From: Chrysaora quinquecirrha
Taxonomy: Eukaryota > Cnidaria > Scyphozoa > Semaeostomeae > Pelagiidae
Direction of reading: 5' to 3'
DNA: 64,000 bases
Assembly: GCA_014526335.1 (NCBI GenBank)
Contig: JACTAT010000268.1
Span: 402,777-466,776, forward strand
Part shown: piece by piece, positions 1-10,786 of the stretch
How positions within the stretch are numbered: the stretch's first letter is position 1
How the letters are laid out: every line of letters begins with the position of its first letter
Translations under genes and position numbers: made by a program
The notes under the pieces: model-generated
The model's input: the letters and a program-made list of their open reading frames with translations, nothing else
What the model was told of the DNA's origin: nothing
The model's database searches: none

Positions 1-345
1 TTTTATAAGAAACCGGTTTATAAGAAACCTAGAACTAGACACCCAAAAAGTTAAGAAATTTTTAGAACTACGAGGAAGGAGTTTAGAAATTTAAGAAATT
101 TTTGTGTCAGTTTTCCAACATACTGATTTCACATTTGTGGACGTAGTAATCAATTCTCAAGCATTCCCGTGCAATTTCTCGCACCAGGGTGGGTAATTCC
201 GTGCAATTTCTCGCACCTGTCAGCAATACTGTATCCCACAGGAGGCTTTTTGTCGTTTCTACTGCAATTTATTTCCATATTATTAGGAAACTGTTAAGAA
301 ACTTTTAGAACTAGGCCCCGAGCAAGGTTACTTATAAAAAACATG
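1..345. mobile_element. Short TA-flanked inverted-repeat element, TAAGAAAC subtype, cut by the window edge
   Basis: The right terminus reads CTTATAAAAAACATG followed by TA (346-347). TAAGAAA-type motifs recur inside at about 7, 24, 50, 100 and 290. It is the reverse-oriented sister of the complete element at 47169-47536, sharing the stretch with 'cgtgcaatttctcgcacc'. No coding capacity. The left terminus lies outside the window. It belongs to the motif-repeat family described in the findings. Confidence 0.7.
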
Positions 346-609
346 TAGTGGCAACCTGTTGATAGGATGAATCAAGAGGCACCTTTTGCCAATTGCTGCA
401 AAACATACTTTGACTGATAAATAAACGAATCGAGTAAATACTGTATTAAGAGATAAGTTTATCAGTTTTCTATTTCTTTGGTACATGTGATCTTCATGAA
501 ATCTTCTTTGTCCAGAATGTTTATTTTTATGCTGAATAAATCTCATGCCTAAATACTGATCAAAACATATACAATATTGACATTATTTGTTCTTTTTTTT
601 CATTTGTAG

Positions 610-1961
610 CCGAACCCAATGATATCAGGTATTTCAAGTGAGCATGCGCAGCAAGTACCCCCTCCAGCAATACCTGAACAGATGTATGGCATGACTGATA
701 TGCACCAGGACAGGTCAGTGTATGACTTTTTTGCACAAATTATTTTTTCTGACATTGCTTTTGCTCCAGGACGTAGGAACTGCTAATTACACGCTTTTTT
801 TTTATAAGGAACCACTTTATAAGGAACCTACATGTAGAAGGCCCGAAAATTTAAAGAACTTATACTACTAAAGAGAAAATCATTAAGGAACTTTTGAATG
901 TTGAATACTTTTATCACTGCAAATAATCAAGAATTAGAAAGCCGGTTCCATTCATTTGCAGTCGAAAATCACATAGATTGTACGTTAATCATGTATCCAA
1001 TGTTTTTTTGAGTAGTCTCGAGCTTTGCTCACATGCAAATGTCTCTCTTTTATTGTTAAGACCACTGTATGTGCACTTAAAATTAAGGAACTATTAAGGA
1101 ACTTTTGGAACTACAATTGCCTCAAAAGAGGCCCAAAATAAGGAACTTTAAGAACTAGGCCTTGAGGTAGGTTCCTTATAAAAAAAAAAGCGTGTAGTTG
1201 AATAAGTAACTGCTTATTCGAACTGGGCCGTTTCCGAGCAGGGACCTTGTTCCAAAAGGTACTCGTTGCAAAAATTTAAATAATTGTAGCACTTGTTGAG
1301 TCTTTATTGTTTTTGATACTTCGTGTGAATCGTGTGAAATGTTAATCCAAAGTTGTTTAGACGGGTCCGCAATCAATTTTCCTCAGGGAGCCCGAAGGGC
1401 GGGAGGGAAAACGTGATATTGATGGAAATGTGATTTTTACACGGTGCCGAGGGACAAAATTATCAAGCAAATGTAGTCAAAATTTTATGTTTACCACATA
1501 AAAAGGGTTAAAAGTGTTAATTCTGGTTTTTTTGCCTAGGACAAAAACAAACAAAGCCAATGATATTGATGGACAAGTGCAATTTTATGCATAATATACT
1601 ACAATCTTGGACAAAATATATTGGAACGGCCTAAATAGTTTTGCTATTATCTATTGATTCCCCCTTCTCCCCCGTTACAATGTTGTTTCGTACAAAAGTT
1701 GTCTTGCTCTACTACCAACATTGTTTTGGGGGTAAAAGGGGGGAGAATTGGAGTTATATAAAGTAGAAAATCAATGGAATAGGCCATATTCCTTGGAGAA
1801 AATGCCTTCTTCCAAATATTTTGTCCAAGATTGTAGATCAGATGAATCATATTGGTTTTGTTTGTCTTTTCAGTGCGACTGGGGATTCTCCAGCATCTTC
1901 TGACTTCAACAGTAACATCTATGATGGAGATGATGACTTGGTGATTGATTTACCGGAATGA
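610..1961 (+). CDS. Last two exons of an unrecognised protein-coding gene
   Basis: Two exons are visible. The first is 610-713, preceded by a T-rich tract ending in TAG and followed by the donor GTCAGT. The second is 1874-1961, preceded by TTTTCAG and ending in TGA at 1959-1961. They join in phase (104 nt, then 88 nt; the split codon is AG|T) to give 34 plus 30 codons with no stop. The peptide is rich in Met, Pro, Gln and Ser, then in Ser, Asp and Asn, and ends in an acidic-hydrophobic tail (DDDLVIDLPE). That composition resembles an unstructured C-terminus such as a transcription-factor activation tail, but I do not recognise the family. Upstream exons lie to the left of the window. The 1160-bp intron carries a transposon (790-1194). 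No AATAAA is evident in the 500 bp after the stop. Confidence 0.6.
790..1194. mobile_element. Short TA-flanked inverted-repeat element, TAAGGAAC subtype
   Basis: Termini are CACGCTTTTTTTTTATAAGG on the left and the complementary CTTATAAA...GCGTG on the right, flanked by TA on both sides (788-789, 1195-1196). The heptamer AAGGAAC occurs twice at the left end, at four sites inside (near 884, 1086, 1094, 1139) and once inverted in the right terminus. No open frame. It sits in the intron of the gene at 610-1961. 33982-34338 is a close second copy. Confidence 0.85.
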
Positions 1962-2500
1962 AACACATTTCGTCGCAATGGACTTAACATTTGGTCCAGT
2001 TGGTTAAATGTCCGTTGGTTGAAGCAAACACCATTGAAAGGCATGAACGCTGTGAGGAGTGAGGAATGCATCTGACATGTTTACTTTAAAGGAACAAAAC
2101 GAACCTTAACTAGAAGAAGTGCCTAGGCTATTGCTATACAGGCTCGTCGCAAAGTCTATTTCTCAATGAAATCTTGGTTTTAAAGAACTGAAATGATAAT
2201 TGCTTGGTCATAAGACCAATGCAATAAGGAACGATAACCTGTATCGAAATACCTTGGTTCTTGCATCATTTACCATCTTAATGTGCAAATGTGTTTTTTT
2301 GTTTTTCTGTCTTCTGCCTTAATACCGCCTAATTCTATTCCATCATTGGCTTCGTCGCTGCGGAGGAGTACGCCTAATTTCACGCCCCTCCAATTTTCGC
2401 TCCCTCATTTTTCTTGCCCAAATTTTGGAGCCCTCCTCCTCAATATATATCTTGCTCACCTTTTGAGATTTACTTTTTCTCCCTAGTTTGACCAATTGTG
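1962..2500. other. 3' flank or UTR of the left-edge gene; no other feature seen
   Basis: Downstream of the stop the sequence is unique-looking and pyrimidine-rich from about 2285. No second gene, tRNA or inverted-repeat element is visible. Confidence 0.4.
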
Positions 2501-2509
2501 ATTGAAAAA

Positions 2510-4730
2510 TACTTTATTTACGCACTGGAGACTATTTAGGGGATATTTGAAGAATTTGAGAACAATTTTTGGGCAATTTTTGAACAAAACTGCGAGTTGC
2601 AAAGCACTTGGCCGATTTTTCGCAATGTGGCAAGGCTGTAGATTGGATTATGATTGACAAATACTCTTTTTTCCCCGGAGAGCCTATTCAGGGGATATGC
2701 CAGTATTTTACAAATTATTTAAAGAAAAATTGAAATTTTCAAAACAACTTATTTTTTGCAGATTTTGACCATTTGGCAAGGCTGTGGACTGTGGCTGTGG
2801 GAAATTTTTTCTCTCAAATAATTGACCCTTTTGGATAGAAAAACCTACCCCGTATATTTACCCCCTAAAACCAGCTCAGGAGGTATCTGGTAGGATTTTA
2901 CAATTATTTTGGAGAAAAAAGGGAGTTTTCAAAACCCTGATTTTGGCCATTTGGCAAGGCTATAGACTTGCCTTTTTTGTGATTCAAGAGGTTAATTTTT
3001 TCTGCCTAACTCGACTTGCCTTTTTCAGGTTTTAGGAGGATAATTTTTTCTGCCTAACTTGCCCTTATTTGAGAGAAAAATGGCCATTTTGGAAGCCTTG
3101 CCCATTTGCCATTTTTCAAAGAAAATTTTGTCCGTAAATCCGGCCTATTATGATAGAAAAATACTCTATTTGCCCCCAGAAACTAATTTAGGGTTGTTTG
3201 GAAAGATTTGATAACTACTTTGACGAAGAATTTGAGTTTTAAATACCCCTGATGTTGGCCGATTTTGGCCATTTTGCAAGGCTATAGAAATTCTTGGCAG
3301 TTATTTGAGGGAAATTGTTTTGGACATATTGGACCTTTATTAATAGAAAAACACTGTATCTCCACCCTAGAAGCAGTTCAGGTTTTGTATATATTTTTGA
3401 AGAAAGAAAGGGAGATTTCAAATCTCCTGATTTTGGCCGACTTTGGCAAGGCTACAGACTTGTCTTTATGGCGGTTTTTTTGAGGAAAGTTTTTTCTCCC
3501 ATAATTAGGCCTTTTTGACGGAAAGATGTGATTTTTGGGGAAAATTTATTCTTCAATACTGGACCTTTTTCATGGAAAAAACACTGTTTTTACCCCCTAA
3601 AGGCAACTCGGGGGTTATCAGGTAGGATTTGGCAACTGTTTTTGAAGAAAAGGAAAGTTGTCAAAACCCCTGATTTTAGCCGATTTTTGGCCATTTGCCA
3701 AGGCTAAAGACTTGCCGTGGACCTTTTTTATGGAAAACACTGTTTCTACCCTCTAAAGGCAGTTCAGGGGGTATCAGGTAGGATTTAGTATCTTTTTTGG
3801 TGAAAAAAGGAGATTTCAAAACCCCTGATTTTGGCCGATTTTGGGCCATTTGGTAAGGCTATAAACTTCCCTTTTTGGCGATTTTGGAATGAAAATTATT
3901 TTCACCCAAATTCGACCCAATTTGATAGAAAAACACCTTATTTTCCCCGTAGAGACAATTCAGGGCGTATTTGGTAGGATTTAACTAATATTTTTGAAGA
4001 AAAAAAGGAGTTTTTAAAACCCCCGATTTTAACCGATCTAGGGCCATTTGGTAAGGCTATAGACTTGCCTTTTTGGCGATTTTTGAAGGAAATTCTTTTC
4101 ACCCAAATTCGACACATTTTGCTAGAAAATCACCTTATTTACCCCCTAGAAGCTAATCAGGGGGTATTTGGTAGGATTTACCTAATATTTTTGAAGAAAA
4201 AAGAGAGTTTTTAAACTCCTGATTTTGGCCGATTTTGGGCCATTTGGTAAGGCTATAGACTTGCCTTTTTTGCGATTTTGGAAGGAATATTCCCCCCGCC
4301 AAATTCGACCCAATTTGCAAGAAAACACCTTATTTTCCCCCTAGAAGCTAATCAGGGGGTATTTGGTAAGATTTACCTAAAATTTTTTAAGAAAAAAGAG
4401 AGTTTTTAAACCCCTGATTTTGGCTGATTTTTGGCCTTTTGGTAAGGCTATAGATTTGCCTTTTTGGCGATTTTTGAAGGAAAATTTTTTTCACCCAAAT
4501 TTGACCCAATTTGATAGAAAAACACCTTATTTTCCCCCTAGAGACTATTCAGGGCGTATTTGGTAGGATTTACCTAATATTTTTGAAGAAAAAAAGGACT
4601 TGCCCTTTAAGCGATATTTTGAGGGAAATTTTTCCTTCAAAATTAGACCCTTCTTAATAGAAAAACACTGTATTTACAAGTAACAAAACCCCTGATTATG
4701 GCCGATTATAGACTTGCCTTTTTGGCGGCT
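2510..4730. repeat. Diverged tandem repeat field, unit about 160-200 bp
   Basis: Units recur with the marker order: ggcaaggctatagacttgcc, then a T-rich stretch, then 'gatagaaaaacac', then 'cccctagaag...cagggggtat', then 'ttgaagaaaaaagagagtt', then 'cccctgattttggccgattt'. Marker copies (aaggcta.aga) fall near 2622, 2776, 2957, 3279, 3447, 3700, 3855, 4053, 4249 and 4443. The rightmost units (3850-4600) are most alike, and divergence grows leftward. Short open frames inside are incidental. Confidence 0.8.
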
Positions 4731-5035
4731 TTCGAAGGCCGTATTCTTTCATTTCGGTTGTAATAGTCTGGTAGCTGTTCGTATTACACAAACGAAGGTC
4801 TAATGGATGAGTATCAAGCTATTCTGTCCTCGAAAATATAGGTCCAGCAAGTTAAGAATGATACTGAAAGCATGTTTCCGGAGCCATTTCTATCTCTCTA
4901 CCACGTTCTGCTGGTTCAGGTACAACTATTACTACTAGTGCTACTACACGCTCGAAGTACTGTATCCTCCGAAAGAGCCAAGGAAGACTTGAAAGAAAAC
5001 AGCAAGTAGCTACACGCTAGCGAATCTATACGCTC

Positions 5036-5322
5036 TTCTGTGGTGGATACGCACTACTGTGGTGGTGTATTTTGCTTACTGTGGTGGTTTTTTTGCGTAC
5101 TGTGGTGGATAAGCACTACTGTGGTGGGTTATAATGCTTGTTGTGGTGGGTTATTAAGATTGTTGTGGCGGTGTTTTTTTGGGTACTGTGGTGGATAAGC
5201 ACTACTGTGGTGGGTTATTATGCTTGATGTGGTGGGTTATTATGCTTGTTGTGGTGGGGTTTTTTGCGTACAGTGGTTGATAAGCACTACTGTGGTGGGT
5301 TATTATGCTTGGTGTCGTAAAT
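5036..5322. repeat. ACTGTGGTGG minisatellite
   Basis: About a dozen copies of a ~24-bp unit containing (t/a)TGTGGTGG alternate with 'ataagcactact' or 'ttattatgcttgt'. A longer ~115-bp super-repeat is visible (5098-5210 against 5190-5310). Confidence 0.85.
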
Positions 5323-5938
5323 TGTGAACTAGTTATCAAAAACTTTCAAAGTTATCAGACATGTTATAATATCAACTTTTTCTTTGCTGCTCATTACTTT
5401 TACTATCTTTGTACGTTATTAAGTTTCTTCTCATTTTAGTTTCGATTACTATTGACCATGTATTGTATGCGTAAAAAACGTTAAATGAAGGAACGCGTTA
5501 TGTGTCCTAGATACAGTTCCATGTAACTGTAACTGTCTAATATTAGCAGTTCTTCTTAAAGCGTCTTTTCACTACTAGTACAGCGCATTGGAACAAGACA
5601 CGAAATTGGCACTTCTCTAAGTCTTCTTCCTCTTCTTTGCTTTACTTGCCATCGGCAGAGCAGGAAGTTTAAAGTGTGTCCTGAAACCAAAGATTTTAGA
5701 GATTTATATGGGGTTTCACTACTTAATACAAAGTAATGCTTATAATGCTTATAATTTTCAGTTTATCGAGCGAAAAAAACATAAGAGCATTTAGAGCCTT
5801 TATCTTTATTAACAATTAACTGTTGGGTAACTTTATGTTTTGTTATAGTTTCGTTGTAGACCGTGCATCATATCATATAGCGTTGATTTATACATATTAA
5901 AAAATTTTTTTTCAAACAGCTTCAATTTGGAGTTAGCA
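5323..5938. other. Gene-free stretch before the tRNA array
   Basis: No supported coding or RNA feature. It is AT-rich, and only its last ~20 bases resemble the spacer of the array. Confidence 0.4.
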
Positions 5939-6010
5939 TCCCGTGTGGTCTAGTGGTTAGGATCCGGCGTTTTCACCGCCGTGGTCGGGGTTCGATTCCC
6001 TGCACGGGAG
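5939..6010 (+). tRNA. tRNA-Glu (TTC), array copy 1
   Basis: 72 nt, cloverleaf intact; T stem has a G-T wobble (CCCTG 3' strand). Spacer class A3. Confidence 0.88.
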
Positions 6011-6123
6011 ATGATGCATCTTTAACAATTGTTAAACAATTTCCTGTTCCTAATTTTGTTTTGGTTAATAATCAGTTAATGGAGCAATAGTAAAAATCAA
6101 ATTGTTCCAATTTGGAGTTAGCG

Positions 6124-6195
6124 TCCCGTGTGGTCTAGTGGTTAGGATCCGGCGTTTTCACCGCCGTGGCTGGGGTTCGATTCCCCGCACGGGAG
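6124..6195 (+). tRNA. tRNA-Glu (TTC), array copy 2
   Basis: Cloverleaf arms intact; C to T at the base before the T stem (GGCTGGGG). Spacer class A. Confidence 0.9.
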
Positions 6196-6308
6196 ATAAT
6201 GCATCTTTTACAATTGTTAAACAAGTCTCTGTTCCTAATTTTGTATTGGTTAATAATCAGTTAATGGAGCAATAGTAAAAATCAAATTGTTCCAATTTGG
6301 AGTTAGCA

Positions 6309-6380
6309 TCCCGTGTGGTCTAGTGGTTAGGATCCGGCGTTTTCACCGCCGTGGCCGGGGTTCGATTCCCCGCACGGGAG
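6309..6380 (+). tRNA. tRNA-Glu (TTC), array copy 3
   Basis: Consensus TTC sequence throughout. Spacer class A. Confidence 0.93.
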
Positions 6381-6493
6381 ATAATGCATCTTTTACAATT
6401 GTTAAACAAGTCTCTGTTCCTAATTTTGTATTGGTTAATAATCAGTTAATGGAGCAATAGAAAAAATCAAATTGATCCAATTTGGAGTTAGCG

Positions 6494-6565
6494 TCCCGTG
6501 TGGTCTAGTGGTTAGGATCATGCGTTTTCACCGCCGTGGCTGGGGTTCGATTCCCCGCACGGGAG
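6494..6565 (+). tRNA. tRNA-Glu-like (TTC), anticodon-stem variant, copy 4
   Basis: ATCATGCG replaces ATCCGGCG, which breaks the two outer anticodon-stem pairs (27-43, 28-42). Spacer class A. Confidence 0.7.
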
Positions 6566-6678
6566 ATAATGCATCTTTTACAATTGTTAAACAAGTCTCT
6601 GTTCCTAATTTTGTATTGGTTAATAATCAGTTAATGGAGCAATAGTAAAAATCAAATTGTTCCAATTTGGAGTTAGCG

Positions 6679-6750
6679 TCCCGTGTGGTCTAGTGGTTAG
6701 GATCATGCGTTTTCACCGCCGTGGCTGGGGTTCGATTCCCCGCACGGGAG
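6679..6750 (+). tRNA. tRNA-Glu-like (TTC), anticodon-stem variant, copy 5
   Basis: Same ATCATGCG stem variant as its left neighbour. Spacer class A. Confidence 0.7.
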
Positions 6751-6863
6751 ATAATGCATCTTTTACAATTGTTAAACAAGTCTCTGTTCCTAATTTTGTA
6801 TTGGTTAATAATCAGTTAATGGAGCAATAGTAAAAATCAAATTGTTCCAATTTGGAGTTAGCA

Positions 6864-6935
6864 TCCCGTGTGGTCTAGTGGTTAGGATCCGGCGTTTTCA
6901 CCGCCGTGGCCGGGGTTCGATTCCCCGCACGGGAG
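6864..6935 (+). tRNA. tRNA-Glu (TTC), array copy 6
   Basis: Consensus TTC sequence. Spacer class B, with no nearby T4. Confidence 0.92.
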
Positions 6936-7044
6936 ATAAAAAATGTTGACAATTGTCAAACAACTCTGTTCCTGATTTTGCATTGGTAAATTATCAGTTT
7001 ATGGAGCAATAGTAAAAACCAAACGCTTCGAAGTTTGACTCACA

Positions 7045-7116
7045 TCCCGTGTGGTCTAGTGGTTAGGATCCGGCGCTCTCACCGCCGTGGCCGGGGTTCG
7101 ATTCCCCGCACGGGAG
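7045..7116 (+). tRNA. tRNA-Glu (CTC), array copy 7
   Basis: Anticodon loop CTCTCAC; otherwise consensus. Preceded by the 'gactcaca' spacer end. Class B follows. Confidence 0.92.
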
Positions 7117-7226
7117 ATAAAAAATGTTGACAATTGTCAAACAACTCTGTTCCTGATTTTGCATTGGTAAATTATCAGTTTATGGAGCAATAGTAAAAAC
7201 CAAATTGATCAAATTTGGAGTTAGCA

Positions 7227-7298
7227 TCCTGTGTGGTCTAGCGGTTAGGATCCGGCCTTTTCACCGCCGTGGCCGGGGTTCGATTCCCCGCACGAGAG
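7227..7298 (+). tRNA. Degenerate tRNA-Glu (TTC), copy 8
   Basis: Acceptor strands TCCTGTG and CACGAGA leave a C-A mismatch. The anticodon stem is GGCC instead of GGCG. The D loop has AGCGG. Probably non-functional. Confidence 0.55.
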
Positions 7299-7411
7299 AT
7301 GATGCAACTTTTACAATTGTTAAACAAGTCTCTGTTCCTAATTTTGTATTGATTAATAATCAGTTAATGGAGCAATAGTAAAAATCAAATTGTTCCACTT
7401 TGGAGTTAGCA

Positions 7412-7483
7412 TCCCGTGTGGTCTAGTGGTTAGGATCCGGCGTTTTCACCGCCGTGGCCGGGGTTCGATTCCCCGCACGGGAG
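7412..7483 (+). tRNA. tRNA-Glu (TTC), array copy 9
   Basis: Consensus TTC. Spacer class A. Confidence 0.93.
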
Positions 7484-7596
7484 ATAATGCATCTTTTACA
7501 ATTGTTAAACAAGTCTCTGTTCCTAATTTTGTATTGGTTAATAATCAGTTAATGGAGCAATAGTAAAAATCAAATTGTTCCAATTTGGAGTTAGCA

Positions 7597-7668
7597 TCCC
7601 GTGTGGTCTAGTGGTTAGGATCCGGCGTTTTCACCGCCGTGGCCGGGGTTCGATTCCCCGCACGGGAG
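7597..7668 (+). tRNA. tRNA-Glu (TTC), array copy 10
   Basis: Consensus TTC. Spacer class C. Confidence 0.93.
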
Positions 7669-7777
7669 ATCAAAAATTTTGATAATTGTCAAACAATTCT
7701 GTTCCTGATTTTGCATTGGTAAATTATCAGTTTATGGAGCAATAGTAAAAACCAAACGCTTCGAACTTTGACTCACA

Positions 7778-7849
7778 TCCCGTGTGGTCTAGTGGTTAGG
7801 ATCCGGCGCTCTCACCGCCGTGGCCGGGGTTCGATTCCCCGCACGGGAG
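7778..7849 (+). tRNA. tRNA-Glu (CTC), array copy 11
   Basis: Consensus CTC; starts the CTC-CTC-variant-variant block repeated at 10953. Class C. Confidence 0.92.
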
Positions 7850-7958
7850 ATCAAAAATTTTGATAATTGTCAAACAATTCTGTTTCTGATTTTGTATTGG
7901 TAAATTATTAGTTTATGGAGCAATAGTAAAAACCAAACGCTTCGAAACTTGACTCACA

Positions 7959-8030
7959 TCCCGTGTGGTCTAGTGGTTAGGATCCGGCGCTCTCACCGCC
8001 GTGGTCGGGGTTCGATTCCCTGCACGGGAG
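7959..8030 (+). tRNA. tRNA-Glu (CTC), array copy 12
   Basis: CTC anticodon with the CCCTG T-stem wobble. Class A3. Confidence 0.88.
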
Positions 8031-8143
8031 ATGATGCATCTTTAACAATTGTTAAACAAGTCCCTGTTCCTAATTTTGTTTTGGTTAATAATCAGTTAAT
8101 GGAGCAATAGTAAAAATCAAATTGTTCCAATTTGGAGTTAGCA

Positions 8144-8215
8144 TCCCGTGTGGTCTAGTGGTTAGGATCATGCGCTTTCACCGCCGTGGCCGGGGTTCGA
8201 TTCCCCGCACGGGAG
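8144..8215 (+). tRNA. tRNA-Glu-like (TTC), anticodon-stem variant, copy 13
   Basis: ATCATGCG stem with loop CTTTCAC, so the anticodon stays TTC. Class A. Confidence 0.7.
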
Positions 8216-8328
8216 ATAATGCATCTTTTACAATTGTTAAACAAGTCTCTGTTCCTAATTTTGTATTGGTTAATAATCAGTTAATGGAGCAATAGAAAAA
8301 ATCAAATTGTTCCAATTTGGAGTTAGCA

Positions 8329-8400
8329 TCCCGTGTGGTCTAGTGGTTAGGATCATGCGTTTTCACCGCCGTGGCCGGGGTTCGATTCCCCGCACGGGAG
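8329..8400 (+). tRNA. tRNA-Glu-like (TTC), anticodon-stem variant, copy 14
   Basis: ATCATGCG stem variant with loop TTTTCAC. Class A. Confidence 0.7.
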
Positions 8401-8513
8401 ATAATGCATCTTTTACAATTGTTAAACAAGTCTCTGTTCCTAATTTTGTATTGGTTAATAATCAGTTAATGGAGCAATAGTAAAAATCAAATTGTTCCAA
8501 TTTGGAGTTAGCA

Positions 8514-8585
8514 TCCCGTGTGGTCTAGTGGTTAGGATCCGGCGTTTTCACCGCCGTGGCCGGGGTTCGATTCCCCGCACGGGAG
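8514..8585 (+). tRNA. tRNA-Glu (TTC), array copy 15
   Basis: Consensus TTC. Class B. Confidence 0.92.
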
Positions 8586-8695
8586 ATAAAAAATGTTGAC
8601 AATTGTCAAACAACTCTGTTCCTGATTTTGCATTGGTAAATTATCAGTTTATGGAGCAATAGTAAAAACCAAATTGATCCAATTTGGAGTTAGCA

Positions 8696-8767
8696 TCCCG
8701 TGTGGTCTAGTGGTTAGGATCCGGCGTTTTCACCGCCGTGGCCGGGGTTCGATTCCCCGCACGGGAG
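8696..8767 (+). tRNA. tRNA-Glu (TTC), array copy 16
   Basis: Consensus TTC. Class B (variant 'ataaaaaaagttgaca'). Confidence 0.92.
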
Positions 8768-8876
8768 ATAAAAAAAGTTGACAATTGTCAAACAACTCTG
8801 TTCCTGATTTTGCATTGGTAAATTATCAGTTTATGGAGCAATAGTAAAAACCAAACGCTTCGAACTTTGACTCACA

Positions 8877-8948
8877 TCCCGTGTGGTCTAGTGGTTAGGA
8901 TCCGGCGTTTTCACCGCCGTGGCCGGGGTTCGATTCCCCGCACGGGAG
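8877..8948 (+). tRNA. tRNA-Glu (TTC), array copy 17
   Basis: TTC body behind the 'gactcaca' spacer end that usually precedes CTC copies, a sign of gene conversion or recombination. Class C. Confidence 0.92.
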
Positions 8949-9058
8949 ATCAAAAATTTTGATAATTGTCAAACAATTCTGTTCCTGATTTTGCATTGGT
9001 AAATTATCAGTTTATGGAGCAATAGTAAAAACCAAATTGATCAAATTTGGAGTTAGCA

Positions 9059-9130
9059 TCCTGTGTGGTCTAGCGGTTAGGATCCTGCCTTTTCACCGCC
9101 GTGGCCGGGGTTCCATTCCCCGCACGAGAG
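9059..9130 (+). pseudogene. tRNA-Glu pseudogene, copy 18
   Basis: Acceptor C-A mismatch as in copy 8. The anticodon stem reads CCTGCC, and the B box is changed (GGTTCCATTCC), which should weaken TFIIIC binding. Confidence 0.7.
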
Positions 9131-9243
9131 ATGATGCAACTTTTACAATTGTTAAACAAGTCTCTGTTCCTAATTTTGTATTGGTTAATAATCAGTTAAT
9201 GGAGCAATAGAAAAAATCAAATTGATCAAATTTGGAGTTAGCA

Positions 9244-9315
9244 TCCCGTGTGGTCTAGTGGTTAGGATCCGGCGTTTTCACCGCCGTGGCCGGGGTTCGA
9301 TTCCCCGCACGGGAG
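9244..9315 (+). tRNA. tRNA-Glu (TTC), array copy 19
   Basis: Consensus TTC. Class C. Confidence 0.93.
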
Positions 9316-9425
9316 ATCAAAAATTTTGATAATTGTCAAACAATTCTGTTTCTGATTTTGTATTGGTAAATTATTAGTTTATGGAGCAATAGTAAAAACC
9401 AAACGCTTCGAAACTTTGACTCACA

Positions 9426-9497
9426 TCCCGTGTGGTCTAGTGGTTAGGATCCGGCGCTCTCACCGCCGTGGTCGGGGTTCGATTCCCTGCACGGGAG
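9426..9497 (+). tRNA. tRNA-Glu (CTC), array copy 20
   Basis: CTC with T-stem wobble CCCTG. Class A3. Confidence 0.88.
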
Positions 9498-9610
9498 ATG
9501 ATGCATCTTTAACAATTGTTAAACAAGTCTCTGTTCCTAATTTTGTATTGGTTAATAATCAGTTAATGGAGCAATAGAAAAAATCAAATTGTTTCAATTT
9601 GGAGTTAGCA

Positions 9611-9682
9611 TCCCGTGTGGTCTAGTGGTTAGGATCCGGCGTTTTCACCGCCGTGGCCGGGGTTCGATTCCCCGCACGGGAG
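9611..9682 (+). tRNA. tRNA-Glu (TTC), array copy 21
   Basis: Consensus TTC. Class A, but the spacer palindrome is broken (acaaaagtta instead of acaattgtta). Confidence 0.92.
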
Positions 9683-9795
9683 ATAATGCATCTTTTACAA
9701 AAGTTAAACAAGTCTCTGTTCCTAATTTTGTATTGGTTAATAATCAGTTAATGGAGCAATAGTAAAAATCAAATTGTTCCAATTTGGAGTTAGCA

Positions 9796-9867
9796 TCCCG
9801 TGTGGTCTAGTGGTTAGGATCCGGCGTTTTCACCGCCGTGACCGGGGTTCGATTCCCCGCACGGGAG
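9796..9867 (+). tRNA. tRNA-Glu (TTC), array copy 22
   Basis: Consensus apart from GTGACC in the variable region. Class C. Confidence 0.9.
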
Positions 9868-9976
9868 ATCAAAAATTTTGATAATTGTCAAACAATTCTG
9901 TTTCTGATTTTGTATTGGTAAATTATTAGTTTATGGAGCAATAGTAAAAACCAAACGCTTCGAAACTTGACTCACA

Positions 9977-10048
9977 TCCCGTGTGGTCTAGTGGTTAGGA
10001 TCCGGCGCTCTCACCGCCGTGGTCGGGGTTCGATTCCCTGCACGGGAG
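9977..10048 (+). tRNA. tRNA-Glu (CTC), array copy 23
   Basis: CTC with T-stem wobble CCCTG. Class A3. Confidence 0.88.
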
Positions 10049-10161
10049 ATGATGCATCTTTAACAATTGTTAAACAAGTCTCTGTTCCTAATTTTGTATT
10101 GGTTAATAATCAGTTAATGGAGCAATAGTAAAAATCAAATTGTTCCAATTTGGAGTTAGCA

Positions 10162-10233
10162 TCCCGTGTGGTCTAGTGGTTAGGATCCGGCGTTTTCACC
10201 GCCGTGGCCGGGGTTCGATTCCCCGCACGGGAG
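10162..10233 (+). tRNA. tRNA-Glu (TTC), array copy 24
   Basis: Consensus TTC. Class B. Confidence 0.92.
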
Positions 10234-10316
10234 ATAAAAAATGTTGACAATTGTCAAACAACTCTGTTCCTGATTTTGCATTGGTAAATTATCAGTTTAT
10301 GGAGCAATAGTAAAAT

Positions 10317-10349
10317 GCCGTGGCCGGGGTTCGATTCCCCGCACGGGAG
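10317..10349 (+). pseudogene. 3' half of a tRNA-Glu, deletion product
   Basis: Only the last 33 nt of the tRNA (GCCG to CACGGGAG) remain, fused directly to a spacer ending 'agtaaaat'. It has a B box but no A box. Confidence 0.85.
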
Positions 10350-10419
10350 ATAAAAATGTTGACAATTGTCAAACAACTCTGTTCCTGATTTTGCATTGGT
10401 AAATTATGTTTGACTCACA

Positions 10420-10491
10420 TCCCGTGTGGTCTAGTGGTTAGGATCCGGCGCTCTCACCGCCGTGGCCGGGGTTCGATTCCCCGCACGGGAG
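10420..10491 (+). tRNA. tRNA-Glu (CTC), array copy 26
   Basis: Consensus CTC. Its upstream spacer is shortened by a deletion (aaattat joined to gtttgactcaca). Class B. Confidence 0.9.
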
Positions 10492-10601
10492 ATAAAAAAT
10501 GTTGACAATTGTCAAACAACTCTGTTCCTGATTTTGCATTGGTAAATTATCAGTTTATGGAGCAATAGTAAAAACCAAATTGATCAAATTTGGAGTTAGC
10601 G

Positions 10602-10673
10602 TCCCGTGTGGTCTAGTGGTTAGGATCATGCGTTTTCACCGCCGTGGCTGGGGTTCGATTCCCCGCACGGGAG
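10602..10673 (+). tRNA. tRNA-Glu-like (TTC), anticodon-stem variant, copy 27
   Basis: ATCATGCG stem plus GGCTGGGG. Class A. Confidence 0.7.
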
Positions 10674-10786
10674 ATAATGCATCTTTTACAATTGTTAAAC
10701 AAGTCTCTGTTCCTAATTTTGTATTGGTTAATAATCAGTTAATGGAGCAATAGTAAAAATCAAATTGTTCCAATTTGGAGTTAGCA

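Noticed and set aside
610..1961. Naming the left-edge gene as a specific transcription factor
   Set aside because: Only 63 C-terminal residues of low-complexity type are visible; no domain supports a name.
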